Assembly: GCF_002101705.1 (NCBI RefSeq)
Contig: NZ_LQPC01000052.1
Span: forward strand, 1-64,000
Length of the DNA: 64,000 nt
Reading direction: 5' to 3'
Origin: Mycolicibacterium iranicum
GTDB lineage: Bacteria > Actinomycetota > Actinomycetes > Mycobacteriales > Mycobacteriaceae
Shown here: one piece after another, positions 44,249 through 52,885 of the stretch
Numbering within the stretch: position 1 is the stretch's first letter
Layout: each line of letters opens with the position of its first letter
Made by a program: the position numbers and the translations under genes
Notes under the pieces: generated by a model
The model's input: only the letters and a program-made list of their open reading frames with translations
Database searches by the model: none
What the model was told of the DNA's origin: nothing

Positions 44249-45205
44249 GTGCGCGCCGTGCTGATCGTCAACCCGAACGCGACTTCGACGACGCCGGCGG
44301 GGCGTGATCTGTTGGCCCATGCCCTGGAGAGCCGCGTCCAGCTGCGTGTGGTTCACACCGACCACCGCGGCCACGCCATCGAGATCGCCCAGGAAGCCAC
44401 GCGCAGCGGTGTCGAGGTGCTCATCGTGCACGGCGGCGACGGCACGGTGAACGAGGTCGTCAACGGCATCCTCGGCGAGGGCGGACCCGGCAGTGCCGGA
44501 CCGGCAGTTGGGGTGGTGCCCGGCGGATCGGCCAACGTCTTCGCCCGCGCATTGGGCATCAGCCCCGACCCGATCGAAGCCACCAATCAGCTGGTCGATC
44601 TACTTGGCGACTACCGGCGCGGACGGAAATGGCGGCGGATCGGCCTGATGGACTGCGGTGAGCGCTGGGGCGTGTTCACCGCGGGAATGGGGGTCGATGG
44701 CGACGTCGTCGCCGCGGTCGAGGAGCAGCGCGCGAAGGGCCGAAAGGTGTCCGCGTCCCGCTATGTGCGCGTAGCGATTCGCGAGGTGCTCGCCAGCGCG
44801 CGCAGAGAGCCGCGTCTGACTCTGCATCTGCCAAACCACGAACCCATCACCGGCGTGCATTTCGCGTTCGTGTCGAACTCCAGCCCCTGGACGTACGCCA
44901 ACTCGCGGCCGGTGTGGACGAATCCGGACACCACGTTCGAAACCGGGCTGGGCGTCTTCGCCACCACCAGCATGAACGTGTGGGCCAACCTCGGCCTGGT
45001 GCGTCAGATGAATTCGAGGAAGCCGCGCCTGGAGGCCAAGCACCTCATTCGCGACGACGACCTGCCGTGGCTCAAGGTGACCAGCGACGGCCCGGTCTCC
45101 TGCCAGATCGACGGCGATTACGTCGGCAAGCGCGAAATGATGGAGTTCACGTCGGTGCCGAACGCCCTTGCGGTCGTGGCGCCGCCCCCCAGGATGGGAA
45201 AATAG
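44249..45205 (+). CDS. Diacylglycerol/lipid kinase family protein (Rv3218-like)
   Basis: 318 residues from a GTG giving [20 protein letters not shown] catalytic motifs: [21 protein letters not shown] and [13 protein letters not shown]. The C-terminal part contains [15 protein letters not shown], the DG-kinase beta-domain motif. It phosphorylates a lipid such as diacylglycerol or sphingosine-like substrates; the actual one is unknown. It precedes whiB1 by 276 bases. Divergent from aroQ. Confidence 0.88.
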   Translation: MRAVLIVNPNATSTTPAGRDLLAHALESRVQLRVVHTDHRGHAIEIAQEATRSGVEVLIVHGGDGTVNEVVNGILGEGGPGSAGPAVGVVPGGSANVFARALGISPDPIEATNQLVDLLGDYRRGRKWRRIGLMDCGERWGVFTAGMGVDGDVVAAVEEQRAKGRKVSASRYVRVAIREVLASARREPRLTLHLPNHEPITGVHFAFVSNSSPWTYANSRPVWTNPDTTFETGLGVFATTSMNVWANLGLVRQMNSRKPRLEAKHLIRDDDLPWLKVTSDGPVSCQIDGDYVGKREMMEFTSVPNALAVVAPPPRMGK

Positions 45206-45316
45206 GGGCTTGATCTGCGCGAATGCCAACAGGCAGGAAGTTGCCAGCGCCGAATTAGAGCGCAGGTAGATTGAGTGTAGTACAACGGAGTTAGGGCTTC
45301 GGTAACGGTCCTGGCT

Positions 45317-45354
45317 AGTGACATTGACCACGTGTTAACGGACTCCTATTGACA
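45317..45354 (+). promoter_or_regulatory. Putative CRP-type site and -35 element of the whiB1 promoter
   Basis: AGTGACATTGACCACG (45317-45332) fits the TGTGA-N6-TCACA pattern of mycobacterial CRP with a few mismatches. TTGACA follows at 45349-45354; the matching -10 is not clear. The whiB1 gene of M. tuberculosis is known to be controlled by the cAMP receptor protein from similarly placed sites. The remaining leader to 45481 is unassigned. Confidence 0.5.
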
Positions 45355-45481
45355 TCTGTTCAGCCTGTGAAAGCATCGGATGCAACAGCGCAGAAACATT
45401 TGGTGCGCTCGCGTTAACAGCCGAAGCAAAGTTCGTGCGCCTTTGTTGCGTGCACACGTGATGATTACGAGGAGTTAGACC

Positions 45482-45736
45482 ATGGATTGGCGCCATAAGG
45501 CGGTCTGTCGTGACGAGGATCCGGAACTGTTCTTCCCGGTGGGGAACAGCGGTCCGGCCCTTGCCCAGATCGCTGACGCGAAGCTCGTCTGCAACCGCTG
45601 TCCGGTGACTGCGGAGTGCCTGAGCTGGGCTTTGGAGTCCGGCCAGGATGCTGGCGTGTGGGGCGGAATGAGCGAAGACGAGCGACGCGCCCTCAAGCGG
45701 CGCAACGCGCGGACGAAGGCCCGCACCGGCGTCTGA
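45482..45736 (+). CDS. whiB1: WhiB1, Fe-S transcription factor
   Basis: 84 residues, a minimal WhiB protein: C9, then CNRCPVTAEC with three cysteines, and GVWGGMSEDERRALKRRN. No AT-hook, separating it from WhiB7. WhiB1 is essential in M. tuberculosis, binds SigA and senses nitric oxide through its [4Fe-4S] cluster. GGAG is five to eight bases before the ATG. A strong terminator follows. Confidence 0.96.
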   Translation: MDWRHKAVCRDEDPELFFPVGNSGPALAQIADAKLVCNRCPVTAECLSWALESGQDAGVWGGMSEDERRALKRRNARTKARTGV

Positions 45737-45754
45737 GCTTCCCACGACTTAAGC

Positions 45755-45790
45755 AAGCGACGGCCCCGACGAAAGTCGGGGCCGTCGCTT
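45755..45790 (+). terminator. Strong intrinsic terminator after whiB1
   Basis: AAGCGACGGCCCCGAC (45755-45770) and GTCGGGGCCGTCGCTT (45775-45790) form a perfect 16-bp stem with a GAAA tetraloop, followed by TTGTG. It also lies between whiB1 and the convergent pdtaS, so it may serve both. Confidence 0.9.
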
Positions 45791-45844
45791 TGTGAATTCA
45801 ATTTCGTTACGTCGCGTCCCATTAACGAAATTCGCCGGAAACGG

Positions 45845-47335
45845 TCAGTATTGGCTCACTCGCACGCGTCTGCCGATCGGGACTCGCAGAATGACGTCCG
45901 TGCCGCCCCCGGCTCCGTCATGCATCCCAAGTGACCCGTCGAGTTCCGCCGAGACCAGGGTCCGCACGATCTGCAGGCCGAGCCGGTCCGACTTCTCCAA
46001 GCTGAATCCCTCGGGAAGTCCGCGTCCGTCGTCGTGGACGATGACGTCGAGCCACCGCGCGGACCGCTGCGCGCGAATGGTGACGCAACCCTGCGGTGCT
46101 GTCGCGTCGAACGCGTGCTCGATGGCGTTCTGCACCAGCTCGGTGATGACCATGATCAGCGCCGTGGCCCGGTCGGCATCCAGAACACCCAGGTCACCGA
46201 CGCGGTTGATGCGGATCGGTGAATCGACGGTCGCGACGTCGTTCATGATCGGCAGGATGCGGTCGATGACCTCGTCGAGGTTGACCTCCTCGTCGACCGA
46301 CATCGACAGCGCATCGTGTACCAGCGCGATCGAAGACACCCGCCGCACGGATTCCATCAGTGCTTCGCGCCCTTCGGGATTCGTTGTCCGGCGGGCCTGC
46401 AACCGCAGCAGCGCGGCGACGGTCTGAAGGTTGTTCTTGACACGGTGATGGATCTCGCGGATGGTCGCGTCCTTCGACAGCAGGGCGCGATCGCGGCGCT
46501 TCACCTCGGTGACGTCGCGGATCAGCACCGCGGCGCCGACGCCCACCCCATGCACGCCCAGCGGCAACGTGCGCAGCAGAACCGTGGCGCCGCCTGCGTC
46601 CACCTCCATGCGCATACTCGAGCCGCCAGCGAGCGAATCACGGATGTGGTTGGCCATTTCCTGCGCTTCGAAGGTGTCGGCGATCAGAGGCCGGGTGACG
46701 CTGACGAGATTGTGACCTTCGAGCTCCGCGGACAACCCCATCCGGTGGTATGCGGAGATGGCGTTGGGGCTGGCGAAGGTCACGACGCCGGCCTCGTTGA
46801 GGCGGATGAATCCGTCACCGACGCGGGGGCTCGACCGCGACATGGCCAGATCGCCGACATTGGGGAAGGTGCCCTCCGACAGCATGTGGAGCAGGTCGCC
46901 CGCGCAGTCGACGTACGCGGCCTCCAGTGGGCTGGCCTGACGCGGAGCCAGCGACGTCTGGTGGGTCAGCACCGCGACGACGTCGCTGCGGTACCGCACG
47001 GGCACGGCTTCGACGTTGAGTCCGGGGGCACCGAGCTCACCCTCGACGGTCGCCCGGCCGATCGCGCCCGACCGGAAAGCCGCGGCGACGATCGGGATGT
47101 CGTCGGACTCCGCGAGAGTCCCGACGGCGTCGGCGAGAAGGACGGTCGGCGCGGTGTTGGGCCGCACCTGCGCGACACAGACCACCTTTGCGTCGTCGCG
47201 CTGTACCCACATCAGGTAATCGGCGAACGACAGATCGGCAAGCAGCTGCCACTCGCCGACCACGGCATGCAGGTGGTCGACGGCATTGCCGGGCAGGACA
47301 GTGTGCTCGGCGAGCAGATCACCGAGGGTCGACAT
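45845..47335 (-). CDS. pdtaS: Sensor histidine kinase PdtaS
   Basis: 496 residues, no membrane segment. An N-terminal GAF-like domain is followed by a PAS domain (GVVTFASPNAISAYHRMG) and a HisKA_2 region with REIHHRVKNNLQTVAALLRLQ (phospho-accepting histidine). The HATPase contains LIMVITELVQNAIEHA, DDGRGLP and SDRLGLQIVRTL. PdtaS phosphorylates PdtaR, an ANTAR RNA-binding regulator encoded elsewhere. Start MSTLGDLLAEHTVL matches homologs. Confidence 0.94.
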   Translation of the reverse strand: MSTLGDLLAEHTVLPGNAVDHLHAVVGEWQLLADLSFADYLMWVQRDDAKVVCVAQVRPNTAPTVLLADAVGTLAESDDIPIVAAAFRSGAIGRATVEGELGAPGLNVEAVPVRYRSDVVAVLTHQTSLAPRQASPLEAAYVDCAGDLLHMLSEGTFPNVGDLAMSRSSPRVGDGFIRLNEAGVVTFASPNAISAYHRMGLSAELEGHNLVSVTRPLIADTFEAQEMANHIRDSLAGGSSMRMEVDAGGATVLLRTLPLGVHGVGVGAAVLIRDVTEVKRRDRALLSKDATIREIHHRVKNNLQTVAALLRLQARRTTNPEGREALMESVRRVSSIALVHDALSMSVDEEVNLDEVIDRILPIMNDVATVDSPIRINRVGDLGVLDADRATALIMVITELVQNAIEHAFDATAPQGCVTIRAQRSARWLDVIVHDDGRGLPEGFSLEKSDRLGLQIVRTLVSAELDGSLGMHDGAGGGTDVILRVPIGRRVRVSQY

Positions 47336-47373
47336 GGCCTACTGCGAAGACGCGCTGTGTCGTGGCGACGGCG

Positions 47374-47589
47374 CTAGCTGATGACGGCGATCAGGTCACC
47401 GGCCTGGATGACGTCGCCGACGGACACGCTGACCTGGCTGACCGTGCCGGCGACCTCCGCGAGGACCGGGATCTCCATTTTCATCGACTCGAGCAGCACG
47501 AGAGTGTCGCCTTCACCGATCTGATCGCCCTCGTGAACCACGACCTCGAGCACACTGGCCACGATTTCCGCGCGAACATCCTCGGCCAT
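47374..47589 (-). CDS. Biotinyl/lipoyl attachment domain protein (TB7.3-like)
   Basis: 71 residues from MAEDVRAEIVASV; a GTG two codons earlier is possible. A single biotin carrier domain with LLESMKMEIPV (biotinylated lysine) and the closing strand GDVIQAGDLIAVIS. It is free-standing and not fused to a carboxylase. It lies 38 bases downstream of pdtaS on the same strand order pdtaS after it, so co-transcription from its own promoter into pdtaS is possible. Confidence 0.9.
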   Translation of the reverse strand: MAEDVRAEIVASVLEVVVHEGDQIGEGDTLVLLESMKMEIPVLAEVAGTVSQVSVSVGDVIQAGDLIAVIS

Positions 47590-47764
47590 CTTCACCCCAC
47601 TCCACGTACTGCTGGTGCCTGACGCGTCTATCGAACCACACCGCCACCACCGCTGTCGCCGGTCGCAGGCCGCGGCGGATCTGGTGTCGGCAAAGCATGC
47701 GACAATGGGAGCAACTCACCCCGCATCGACGGGGGGTCACCCGATCACCATCTGGAGGTACACC

Positions 47765-47860
47765 ATGGCCAAGCGTGGCCGTAAGAAGCGCGACCGCAAG
47801 CACTCGAAGGCCAACCACGGCAAGCGGCCCAACGCAGGTTCGAAGTCCGTAGGTCGCTGA
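47765..47860 (+). CDS. Mycobacterial ribosomal protein bL37 (31 aa)
   Basis: A 31-codon gene starting MAKRGRKKRDRKHSKANH and ending GSKSVGR, nearly half basic residues. GGAGG lies six bases before the ATG. The position between the biotinyl-domain gene and rshA and the sequence match the small protein bL37 recognized in mycobacterial ribosome structures, as I recall it. It binds the large subunit. It is often missing from annotations because of its length. A terminator follows. Confidence 0.88.
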   Translation: MAKRGRKKRDRKHSKANHGKRPNAGSKSVGR

Positions 47861-47879
47861 CCCTAGGCTCGAAACACAA

Positions 47880-47909
47880 CCGCCCGGCGCTCCTTCGGAG
47901 GCCGGGCGG
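47880..47909. terminator. Terminator between bL37 and rshA
   Basis: CCGCCCGGC (47880-47888) pairs with GCCGGGCGG (47901-47909), and CTCC/GGAG extend the stem over a TTC loop, giving a nearly continuous GC-rich hairpin between convergent genes. Confidence 0.75.
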
Positions 47910-47929
47910 ATCTGTGTCTACGGAGCAGC

Positions 47930-48241
47930 TCAGCCGCCGCGGATGATCGTGGTCTGACTGATCTGGATGCGGAGTCGCTCGCGCAGACCCTCGGGGGCCC
48001 GCTCACCGCTGCACTTCGTCGCGATGAGCCGCTTGATCTTCTCCTCGATGCCGTAATGGCGCAGGCAGGTCGGGCACTCCTCAAGGTGCTGTTTGAGCTT
48101 GTCGCGGGTTTCGACCGTGCACTCGCCGTCGAGCAGCGTCCACACCTCGGCGATGACCGCGGCGCATTCGGGGTGCTCGGGATCGATCGGGCCGATGGGC
48201 GGTGTCCAGCGATCTTCATCTGGGGTGTTCGCGCCGCTCAT
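47930..48241 (-). CDS. rshA: Anti-sigma factor RshA
   Basis: 103 residues. The ZAS motif is seen as H51-LEEC-PTC (HXXXCXXC), with the extra cysteine-containing tail KCSGERAP. RshA holds SigH inactive and releases it when cysteines are oxidized or phosphorylated. Its ATG overlaps the sigH stop by four bases (ATGA), giving equal translation of the pair. Confidence 0.95.
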   Translation of the reverse strand: MSGANTPDEDRWTPPIGPIDPEHPECAAVIAEVWTLLDGECTVETRDKLKQHLEECPTCLRHYGIEEKIKRLIATKCSGERAPEGLRERLRIQISQTTIIRGG

Positions 48242-48903
48242 GACGTGACCTCCTCGGCGGTATCGAGCTGTTCGCCGCGAATAAAGCCGCGATCGCGGGC
48301 CACACCGGCCAGCAATTCCCGCAGTTGACGTCGGCCGCGATGCAGTCGCGACATCACCGTTCCGATCGGCGTCTCCATGATTTCAGCGATCTCCTTGTAC
48401 GGGAAGCCCTCGACGTCGGCGTAGTAGACGGCCATCCGGAACTCCTCCGGCAACGCCTGCAGAGCTTCCTTGATCTCACTGTCGGGTAGCAGCTCCAACG
48501 CCTCGACCTCCGCCGACCGCAACCCCGTCGAGGAGTGCTCGGCGTTGGCCGCAAGCTGCCAGTCGGTGATCTCTTCCGTCGGATACTCCGACGGCTGGCG
48601 CTGCTTCTTGCGATAGCTGTTGATGTAGGTGTTGGTCAGGATGCGGTACAGCCAAGCCTTCAGATTGGTTCCCTCGCGGAACGAGCGGAACCCCGAATAG
48701 GCCTTGACCATCGTCTCCTGCAGAAGGTCCTCGGCATCGGCCGGATTTCGCGTCATCCGCAGCGCACCACCGTAGAGCTGGTCGAGCATGGGAATGGCAT
48801 CGCGTTCGAACCGGGCGGTCAGCTCGGCGTCGGTTTCCTCTCGGACGGGAACCGCATCACCGTCCAGGGTGGCCTCGGCGGCCGACCCGTTGGTGTCGGT
48901 CAT
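48238..48903 (-). CDS. sigH: RNA polymerase sigma factor SigH (ECF)
   Basis: 221 residues from [15 protein letters not shown]. Region 2 includes [18 protein letters not shown]; region 4 includes [38 protein letters not shown]. It controls the heat, oxidative and thiol stress response. An upstream ATG at 48999 ([11 protein letters not shown]) in the same frame has AGAAGGGG five bases before it and would add 32 residues. AGAAGGGA also occurs before 48903, so the start is uncertain, but homolog length favours 48903. A SigH-type promoter lies at 49079-49108. Confidence 0.92.
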   Translation of the reverse strand: MTDTNGSAAEATLDGDAVPVREETDAELTARFERDAIPMLDQLYGGALRMTRNPADAEDLLQETMVKAYSGFRSFREGTNLKAWLYRILTNTYINSYRKKQRQPSEYPTEEITDWQLAANAEHSSTGLRSAEVEALELLPDSEIKEALQALPEEFRMAVYYADVEGFPYKEIAEIMETPIGTVMSRLHRGRRQLRELLAGVARDRGFIRGEQLDTAEEVTS

Positions 48904-49078
48904 CGTGGGCAACACCGTCCCTTCTGTAGCGGCGCCACGGATCACGTCCAGCAAGAGCACCGGACTCGGCGGGGCCTCCATGTCCATGACTGGAACCATC
49001 AATACCCCTTCTGTTGATCCTAAAGGCTGACACCGACTACATGCTCTGACCGGCGACGAGGCCGTCCGAGCTGCACTG

Positions 49079-49108
49079 AACAACAGCGACGCCCGCGGAT
49101 GTTGTTCC
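49079..49108 (-). promoter_or_regulatory. SigH-dependent autoregulatory promoter of sigH
   Basis: On the minus strand GGAACA (complement of 49103-49108, preceded by G) and GTTGTT (complement of 49079-49084) are 18 bases apart, matching the SigH consensus GGAAYA-N16-20-GTT. It lies about 175 bases before the sigH start at 48903 and between sigH and the divergent YbaK gene. Confidence 0.8.
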
Positions 49109-49123
49109 CTGCCCCTCTACGCT

Positions 49124-49621
49124 GTGCCGGTGCCACGTGCAGCTACCCCGGCGATTGCGGCCCTCGTCGCCGCGGGCGTCCCGCACGAGGTCGTGCAGTA
49201 CCAGCACGATCCACGCAGCGATTCCTTCGGTGACGAGGCGGTCGCCGCGCTGGCCGAGGCCGGCGGCCTTGCGCCTGAACAGATCTTCAAAACGCTCGTC
49301 GTCGCTCTGCCCAGAGGTCTCGGCGTCGCGGTGCTGCCGGTGCCGTCGAAGCTGTCGCTGAAAGCCGCGGCCGCTGCATTGGGTGCGGCGAAGGCCACGA
49401 TGGCCGACCCTGCCGATGCGCAGCGCTCGTCGGGGTACGTCGTCGGCGGCATCTCCCCTCTCGGGCAACGTAGAGCGCTGCCCACGGTCGTCGACGCGTC
49501 GGCTCTGCAGTGGGACCGCGTGCTGTGCAGCGCAGGAAAGCGGGGCTGGGACGTCGCGATAGACCCGCGAGATCTGGTACGGCTCACCAATGCCGTCACC
49601 GCCGACATCTGCGCTGTCTAG
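49124..49621 (+). CDS. YbaK/EbsC-family aminoacyl-tRNA deacylase
   Basis: 165 residues; the start is GTG at 49124 or two codons later. Family motifs: QYQHDPRSDSFGDEAV, PEQIFKTLVV with the conserved lysine, and YVVGGISPLGQRRALPTVVD. It is a cytosolic enzyme that removes misacylated amino acids from tRNA (Cys-tRNA-Pro in the best-studied member). It starts 15 bases from the sigH promoter on the other strand and is followed after nine bases by an SDR gene. Confidence 0.88.
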   Translation: MPVPRAATPAIAALVAAGVPHEVVQYQHDPRSDSFGDEAVAALAEAGGLAPEQIFKTLVVALPRGLGVAVLPVPSKLSLKAAAAALGAAKATMADPADAQRSSGYVVGGISPLGQRRALPTVVDASALQWDRVLCSAGKRGWDVAIDPRDLVRLTNAVTADICAV

Positions 49622-49630
49622 TGTTGGGCC

Positions 49631-50476
49631 ATGTCATTAGCGGGAAAGACCATGTTCATCTCGGGCGCCAGCCGCGGTATCGGGTTGGCGATCGCCAAGC
49701 GGGCCGCCGCCGACGGGGCCAACATCGCGCTGGTCGCCAAGACCGCAGAACCTCACCCGAAGCTTCCCGGCACCGTCTATACGGCGGCCAAGGAGATCGA
49801 GGAAGCGGGCGGCCAGGCACTTCCCATCGTGGGTGACGTCCGCGACGGAGATTCGGTGTCGGCCGCCGTCGCCGCGGCCGTCGAACAGTTCGGCGGCATC
49901 GACATCTGCGTCAACAACGCCTCGGCGATCAACCTCGGCTCCATCGAGGACGTCCCTCTCAAGCGGTTCGACCTCATGAACGGCATTCAGGTGCGCGGCA
50001 CCTACGCGGTGTCACAGGCCTGCATTCCGCACATGAAAGGCCGGGAGAACCCGCATATCCTGACGCTCTCACCGCCGATCCTGCTGGAGCCCAAATGGCT
50101 CAAGCCGACGCCGTACATGATGGCTAAGTTCGGAATGACGCTGTGCGCGTTGGGCATTGCCGAAGAGTTGCGAGATGCGGGCATTGCTTCGAACACGCTG
50201 TGGCCGCGCACGATGGTCGCTACCGCCGCGGTGCAGAACCTGCTGGGCGGTGACGAGTCGATGGCGCGCTCCCGCAAACCCGAGGTGTACTCCGACGCGG
50301 CCTACGCGATCCTGACCAAGCCGTCGAGCTACACCGGCCATACGCTTCTGTGCGAAGACGTGCTCCTGGAGGCCGGTGTCACCGACTTGTCGGTGTACGA
50401 CTGCGTGCCGGGATCCGATCTCGGCGTCGACTTCTGGGTCGAGTCGGCCAATCCGCCGGGCTACACCGGACCCTAG
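49631..50476 (+). CDS. Short-chain dehydrogenase (HSDL2-like SDR, Rv3224-like)
   Basis: 281 residues. Cofactor motif MFISGASRGIGLAIA, NNAS (VNNASAINLG), and the catalytic YMMAK (Y-X3-K) preceded by TLSPP in the serine strand. The C-terminal SYTGHTLLCEDVL and PGSDLGVDFWV are those of the HSDL2/SDR9-like subgroup. Substrate unknown. Co-directional with YbaK; convergent with an aldehyde dehydrogenase across a perfect hairpin. Confidence 0.9.
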   Translation: MSLAGKTMFISGASRGIGLAIAKRAAADGANIALVAKTAEPHPKLPGTVYTAAKEIEEAGGQALPIVGDVRDGDSVSAAVAAAVEQFGGIDICVNNASAINLGSIEDVPLKRFDLMNGIQVRGTYAVSQACIPHMKGRENPHILTLSPPILLEPKWLKPTPYMMAKFGMTLCALGIAEELRDAGIASNTLWPRTMVATAAVQNLLGGDESMARSRKPEVYSDAAYAILTKPSSYTGHTLLCEDVLLEAGVTDLSVYDCVPGSDLGVDFWVESANPPGYTGP

Positions 50477-50480
50477 TTTT

Positions 50481-50545
50481 CCGCGGAATAGCATTCCGGG
50501 TCGCGGTCCAGGCCCGGATTCACAGCCAGGAATGCTATTCCGCGG
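50481..50545. terminator. Bidirectional terminator; full copy of the GGAATGCTATTCCGCGG element
   Basis: Perfect 17-bp inverted repeat: CCGCGGAATAGCATTCC (50481-50497) and GGAATGCTATTCCGCGG (50529-50545) with a 31-base loop. The right arm plus preceding CACAGCCA is identical to 30857-30881. It lies between the convergent SDR and ALDH stops. Confidence 0.8.
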
Positions 50546-50546
50546 G

Positions 50547-52085
50547 CTAGTGGCGTGGCTTGAGCCCCAGCCGGCGCACTCCCTTGCCCGCGGCGAGCCG
50601 GATGACGCCGGAGAAGACCCTGGTCTTCCCACGCGAGTACGGGTACCAGTTGATCTCCCGTTTCTGCGTCGGGATGCGCGGCGCCGTGATCGCTTGCGGG
50701 CGACAGTATTTCAGGATTCCGTCGGCTCCGCCGTGACGTGAGCCGATGCCCGAGTCCTTCCACCCCGGCATCGGCAGGGCGAAACTGAAGCCGTTGGACA
50801 GCACATCGTTGATGTTGACGGCGCCGGCATCGAGACGACGGGCGATGCGCTCCGCGCGTGCGAGGTCCGCCGTCCACACCGACGCCGACAGCCCGTAGCG
50901 GGAGTCGTTGGCCAGCCGGATTGCTTCGTCTTCGTCGGCGACCTTGACCACGGGTAGCGTCGGGCCGAACGTCTCCTCGGTGATGCAGGCCATTGACTGG
51001 TCGACATCGGCGAGGACGGTCGGTTCGTAGAAGGTCCCGACGCCGGTGGGCTTACCGCCGGTGGTGACGCGCGCCCCCGCGGCGACGGCGTCGTCGACGT
51101 GACGCGCCACGATGTCGCGTTGCGCGGGCGTGGCCATCGCCCCGACGTCGAAGCGATAGTGATCGTCGTCCTTGCCCTGCCGCAGCCGCGCGACCTCGTC
51201 GGTGAGCTTGGCGACGAACTCGTCGTACACCGAAGCCTCGACATAGACCCGTTCGACGGAGACACACACCTGACCGGAATTGAACATGCCGCCCCAGGCG
51301 ATGCCCGCCGCCGCGCGGTCGAGGTCCGCGTCGGCGAGCACGATCGCGGGATCCTTGCCTCCCAATTCCAGCGTGCACGGAATCAGCCGCTCGGCGCACG
51401 CGACCGCGACCTTGCGACCCGTTGCCGTCGACCCCGTGAAGTGCACGCAGTCGGAATTCGCGATCACCGCCGCACCAGTCTCGGCGTAGCCGGTGGTCAG
51501 CGAAAGTACCGGCGGTGCACCGATTTCCGCCCAGCCGCGAGCGAACTCGACGCTACTGAGGGGAGTCACCTCCGACGGTTTCAGCAGCACCGCCGCGCCT
51601 GCCGCCAGCGGCGCAATTCCGTCGAGGGCGATGTTCAACAGCGGGAAATTCCACGGGATGATCAGTCCGACGACCGGATAGGGGCGATAGACGGTGGTCA
51701 GCCGCTTGACCTTCATCAGTGGGCTGTGCGCCGCAGGATGCCGGTCGGCGAGGAACTTCTTCGCATGACCCGCCCAATACTTGATCAAGTCCGCGCACAG
51801 CGGCGCTTCGATGGTCGCCTCCGTGCGCGGCTTGCCCGTTTCGGACTGCAACACCGCCGCCAGGTGGTCGGCGTTGTCGAGAATCCAGTCCTGCATGGCC
51901 AGCAGCCAGGGTTTGCGGCCGTCGGGACCCAGCGCCTCCCATTCGGGTTGCGCCGCGCGCAGCGCGCGCGCCTTGGCTGCCACGGTCTGGGCGTCGTCGA
52001 TCGGAACGGAGCCGACGACGGAGCCGTCGGCGGGGTTGCGCACGGTGATGGTCGTGAGAGCAGGAGCTGCCTGCACGTCGGTCAT
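50547..52085 (-). CDS. Aldehyde dehydrogenase (succinate-semialdehyde dehydrogenase-like)
   Basis: 512 residues from MTDVQAAPALTTITV. NAD(P)-dependent ALDH motifs: IIPWNFPLLN, FTGSTATGRKV, LELGGKDPAIV (general base glutamate), MFNSGQVCVSVERV (catalytic cysteine) and EETFGPTLPV. The long C-terminal tail with KREINWYPYSRGKTRVF suggests the GabD2-like mycobacterial branch. The physiological aldehyde is unknown. It is transcribed from the same region as the DUF2071 gene upstream. Confidence 0.9.
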   Translation of the reverse strand: MTDVQAAPALTTITVRNPADGSVVGSVPIDDAQTVAAKARALRAAQPEWEALGPDGRKPWLLAMQDWILDNADHLAAVLQSETGKPRTEATIEAPLCADLIKYWAGHAKKFLADRHPAAHSPLMKVKRLTTVYRPYPVVGLIIPWNFPLLNIALDGIAPLAAGAAVLLKPSEVTPLSSVEFARGWAEIGAPPVLSLTTGYAETGAAVIANSDCVHFTGSTATGRKVAVACAERLIPCTLELGGKDPAIVLADADLDRAAAGIAWGGMFNSGQVCVSVERVYVEASVYDEFVAKLTDEVARLRQGKDDDHYRFDVGAMATPAQRDIVARHVDDAVAAGARVTTGGKPTGVGTFYEPTVLADVDQSMACITEETFGPTLPVVKVADEDEAIRLANDSRYGLSASVWTADLARAERIARRLDAGAVNINDVLSNGFSFALPMPGWKDSGIGSRHGGADGILKYCRPQAITAPRIPTQKREINWYPYSRGKTRVFSGVIRLAAGKGVRRLGLKPRH

Positions 52086-52125
52086 CTCCGCAGTATCGGC
52101 CTCTCGACGGCGCACTACACGGTTT

Positions 52126-52860
52126 TCACCGGATGCGGCTGGGCCGACCGAAGCGAGCGGGGACTCCCGGCGTGAACAGCGGTCGCAGCATCGGCCCCGA
52201 GGTGGAAACTGTTGCCGCGGCAACGAGTTCGTCGTCGAGCTCGGTGACCTCGGCGCTGCGCAGCGGCCAGGTCGGGTGTTCGTTGGGCAGCCACCAGGTG
52301 TATCCGGCCTTTGCGGTGTGCGCACCCCAGCGGGCGGTCAGCCAGATCTCCAGGGGTGTCGGCGCGACCGGCGCGCCGATGTCCACGCTCACGTGGCAGC
52401 GCAGCCCGCGGCGCGGCCACCGGCGTGCGCTGACGTAGGACATGTGCCCGGTAGAGCGGCTGACCGACATCTTCGCCCACGTGTAGGGGATGCCCATTGC
52501 CGCGCGGATGACCGGCACCACTGCCAGGCGCTGTGTCTCCAACGAGCAGAAGAGCACCCCGTGCCTGCCCACGTCGTCGACCGAGTAGAGACGGACGTTG
52601 GTTTCGGCGAACGCTCCGAAGTACGGCAGCGGAGCCCTCGGACCGAGCGTGGTGTGCCGCATGACGAACGGCACGAGGCCGACGTACGTGTGGCCGTCGA
52701 AGACGTCGGGGCGCGTGCCCGACGGGAAGAGTGGCGCGACCGCGGCCGGGTCGACCGGCCAGTGCAGGAATGTCAGGTCGGCCCAGAACTGCGTGAAGAT
52801 CACCGGCCGCGGCAGCGGCGGGGCGTCGACCGCGAAGGCCGGATCGAGCTCACCGTTCAC
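52126..52860 (-). CDS. DUF2071 (YqjF-like) protein
   Basis: 244 residues from a GTG giving MNGELDPAFAVDAPP, with GGAG three bases before. Characteristic segments: FTQFWADLTFLHWPVDPAAVAPLFP, GHTYVGLVPFVM and LPYFGAFAETNVRLYSV, all typical of the DUF2071/acetoacetate-decarboxylase-like fold. Function unknown. It precedes the aldehyde dehydrogenase on the same strand and is divergent from a methyltransferase with only 25 bases between starts. Confidence 0.82.
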   Translation of the reverse strand: MNGELDPAFAVDAPPLPRPVIFTQFWADLTFLHWPVDPAAVAPLFPSGTRPDVFDGHTYVGLVPFVMRHTTLGPRAPLPYFGAFAETNVRLYSVDDVGRHGVLFCSLETQRLAVVPVIRAAMGIPYTWAKMSVSRSTGHMSYVSARRWPRRGLRCHVSVDIGAPVAPTPLEIWLTARWGAHTAKAGYTWWLPNEHPTWPLRSAEVTELDDELVAAATVSTSGPMLRPLFTPGVPARFGRPSRIR

Positions 52861-52885
52861 GTCTCCATCGTGGCACGCTGGAGCC

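Noticed and set aside
45800-46430. Plus-strand frame opposite the pdtaS 3' end
   Set aside because: Ser/Arg-rich shadow of the HATPase domain.
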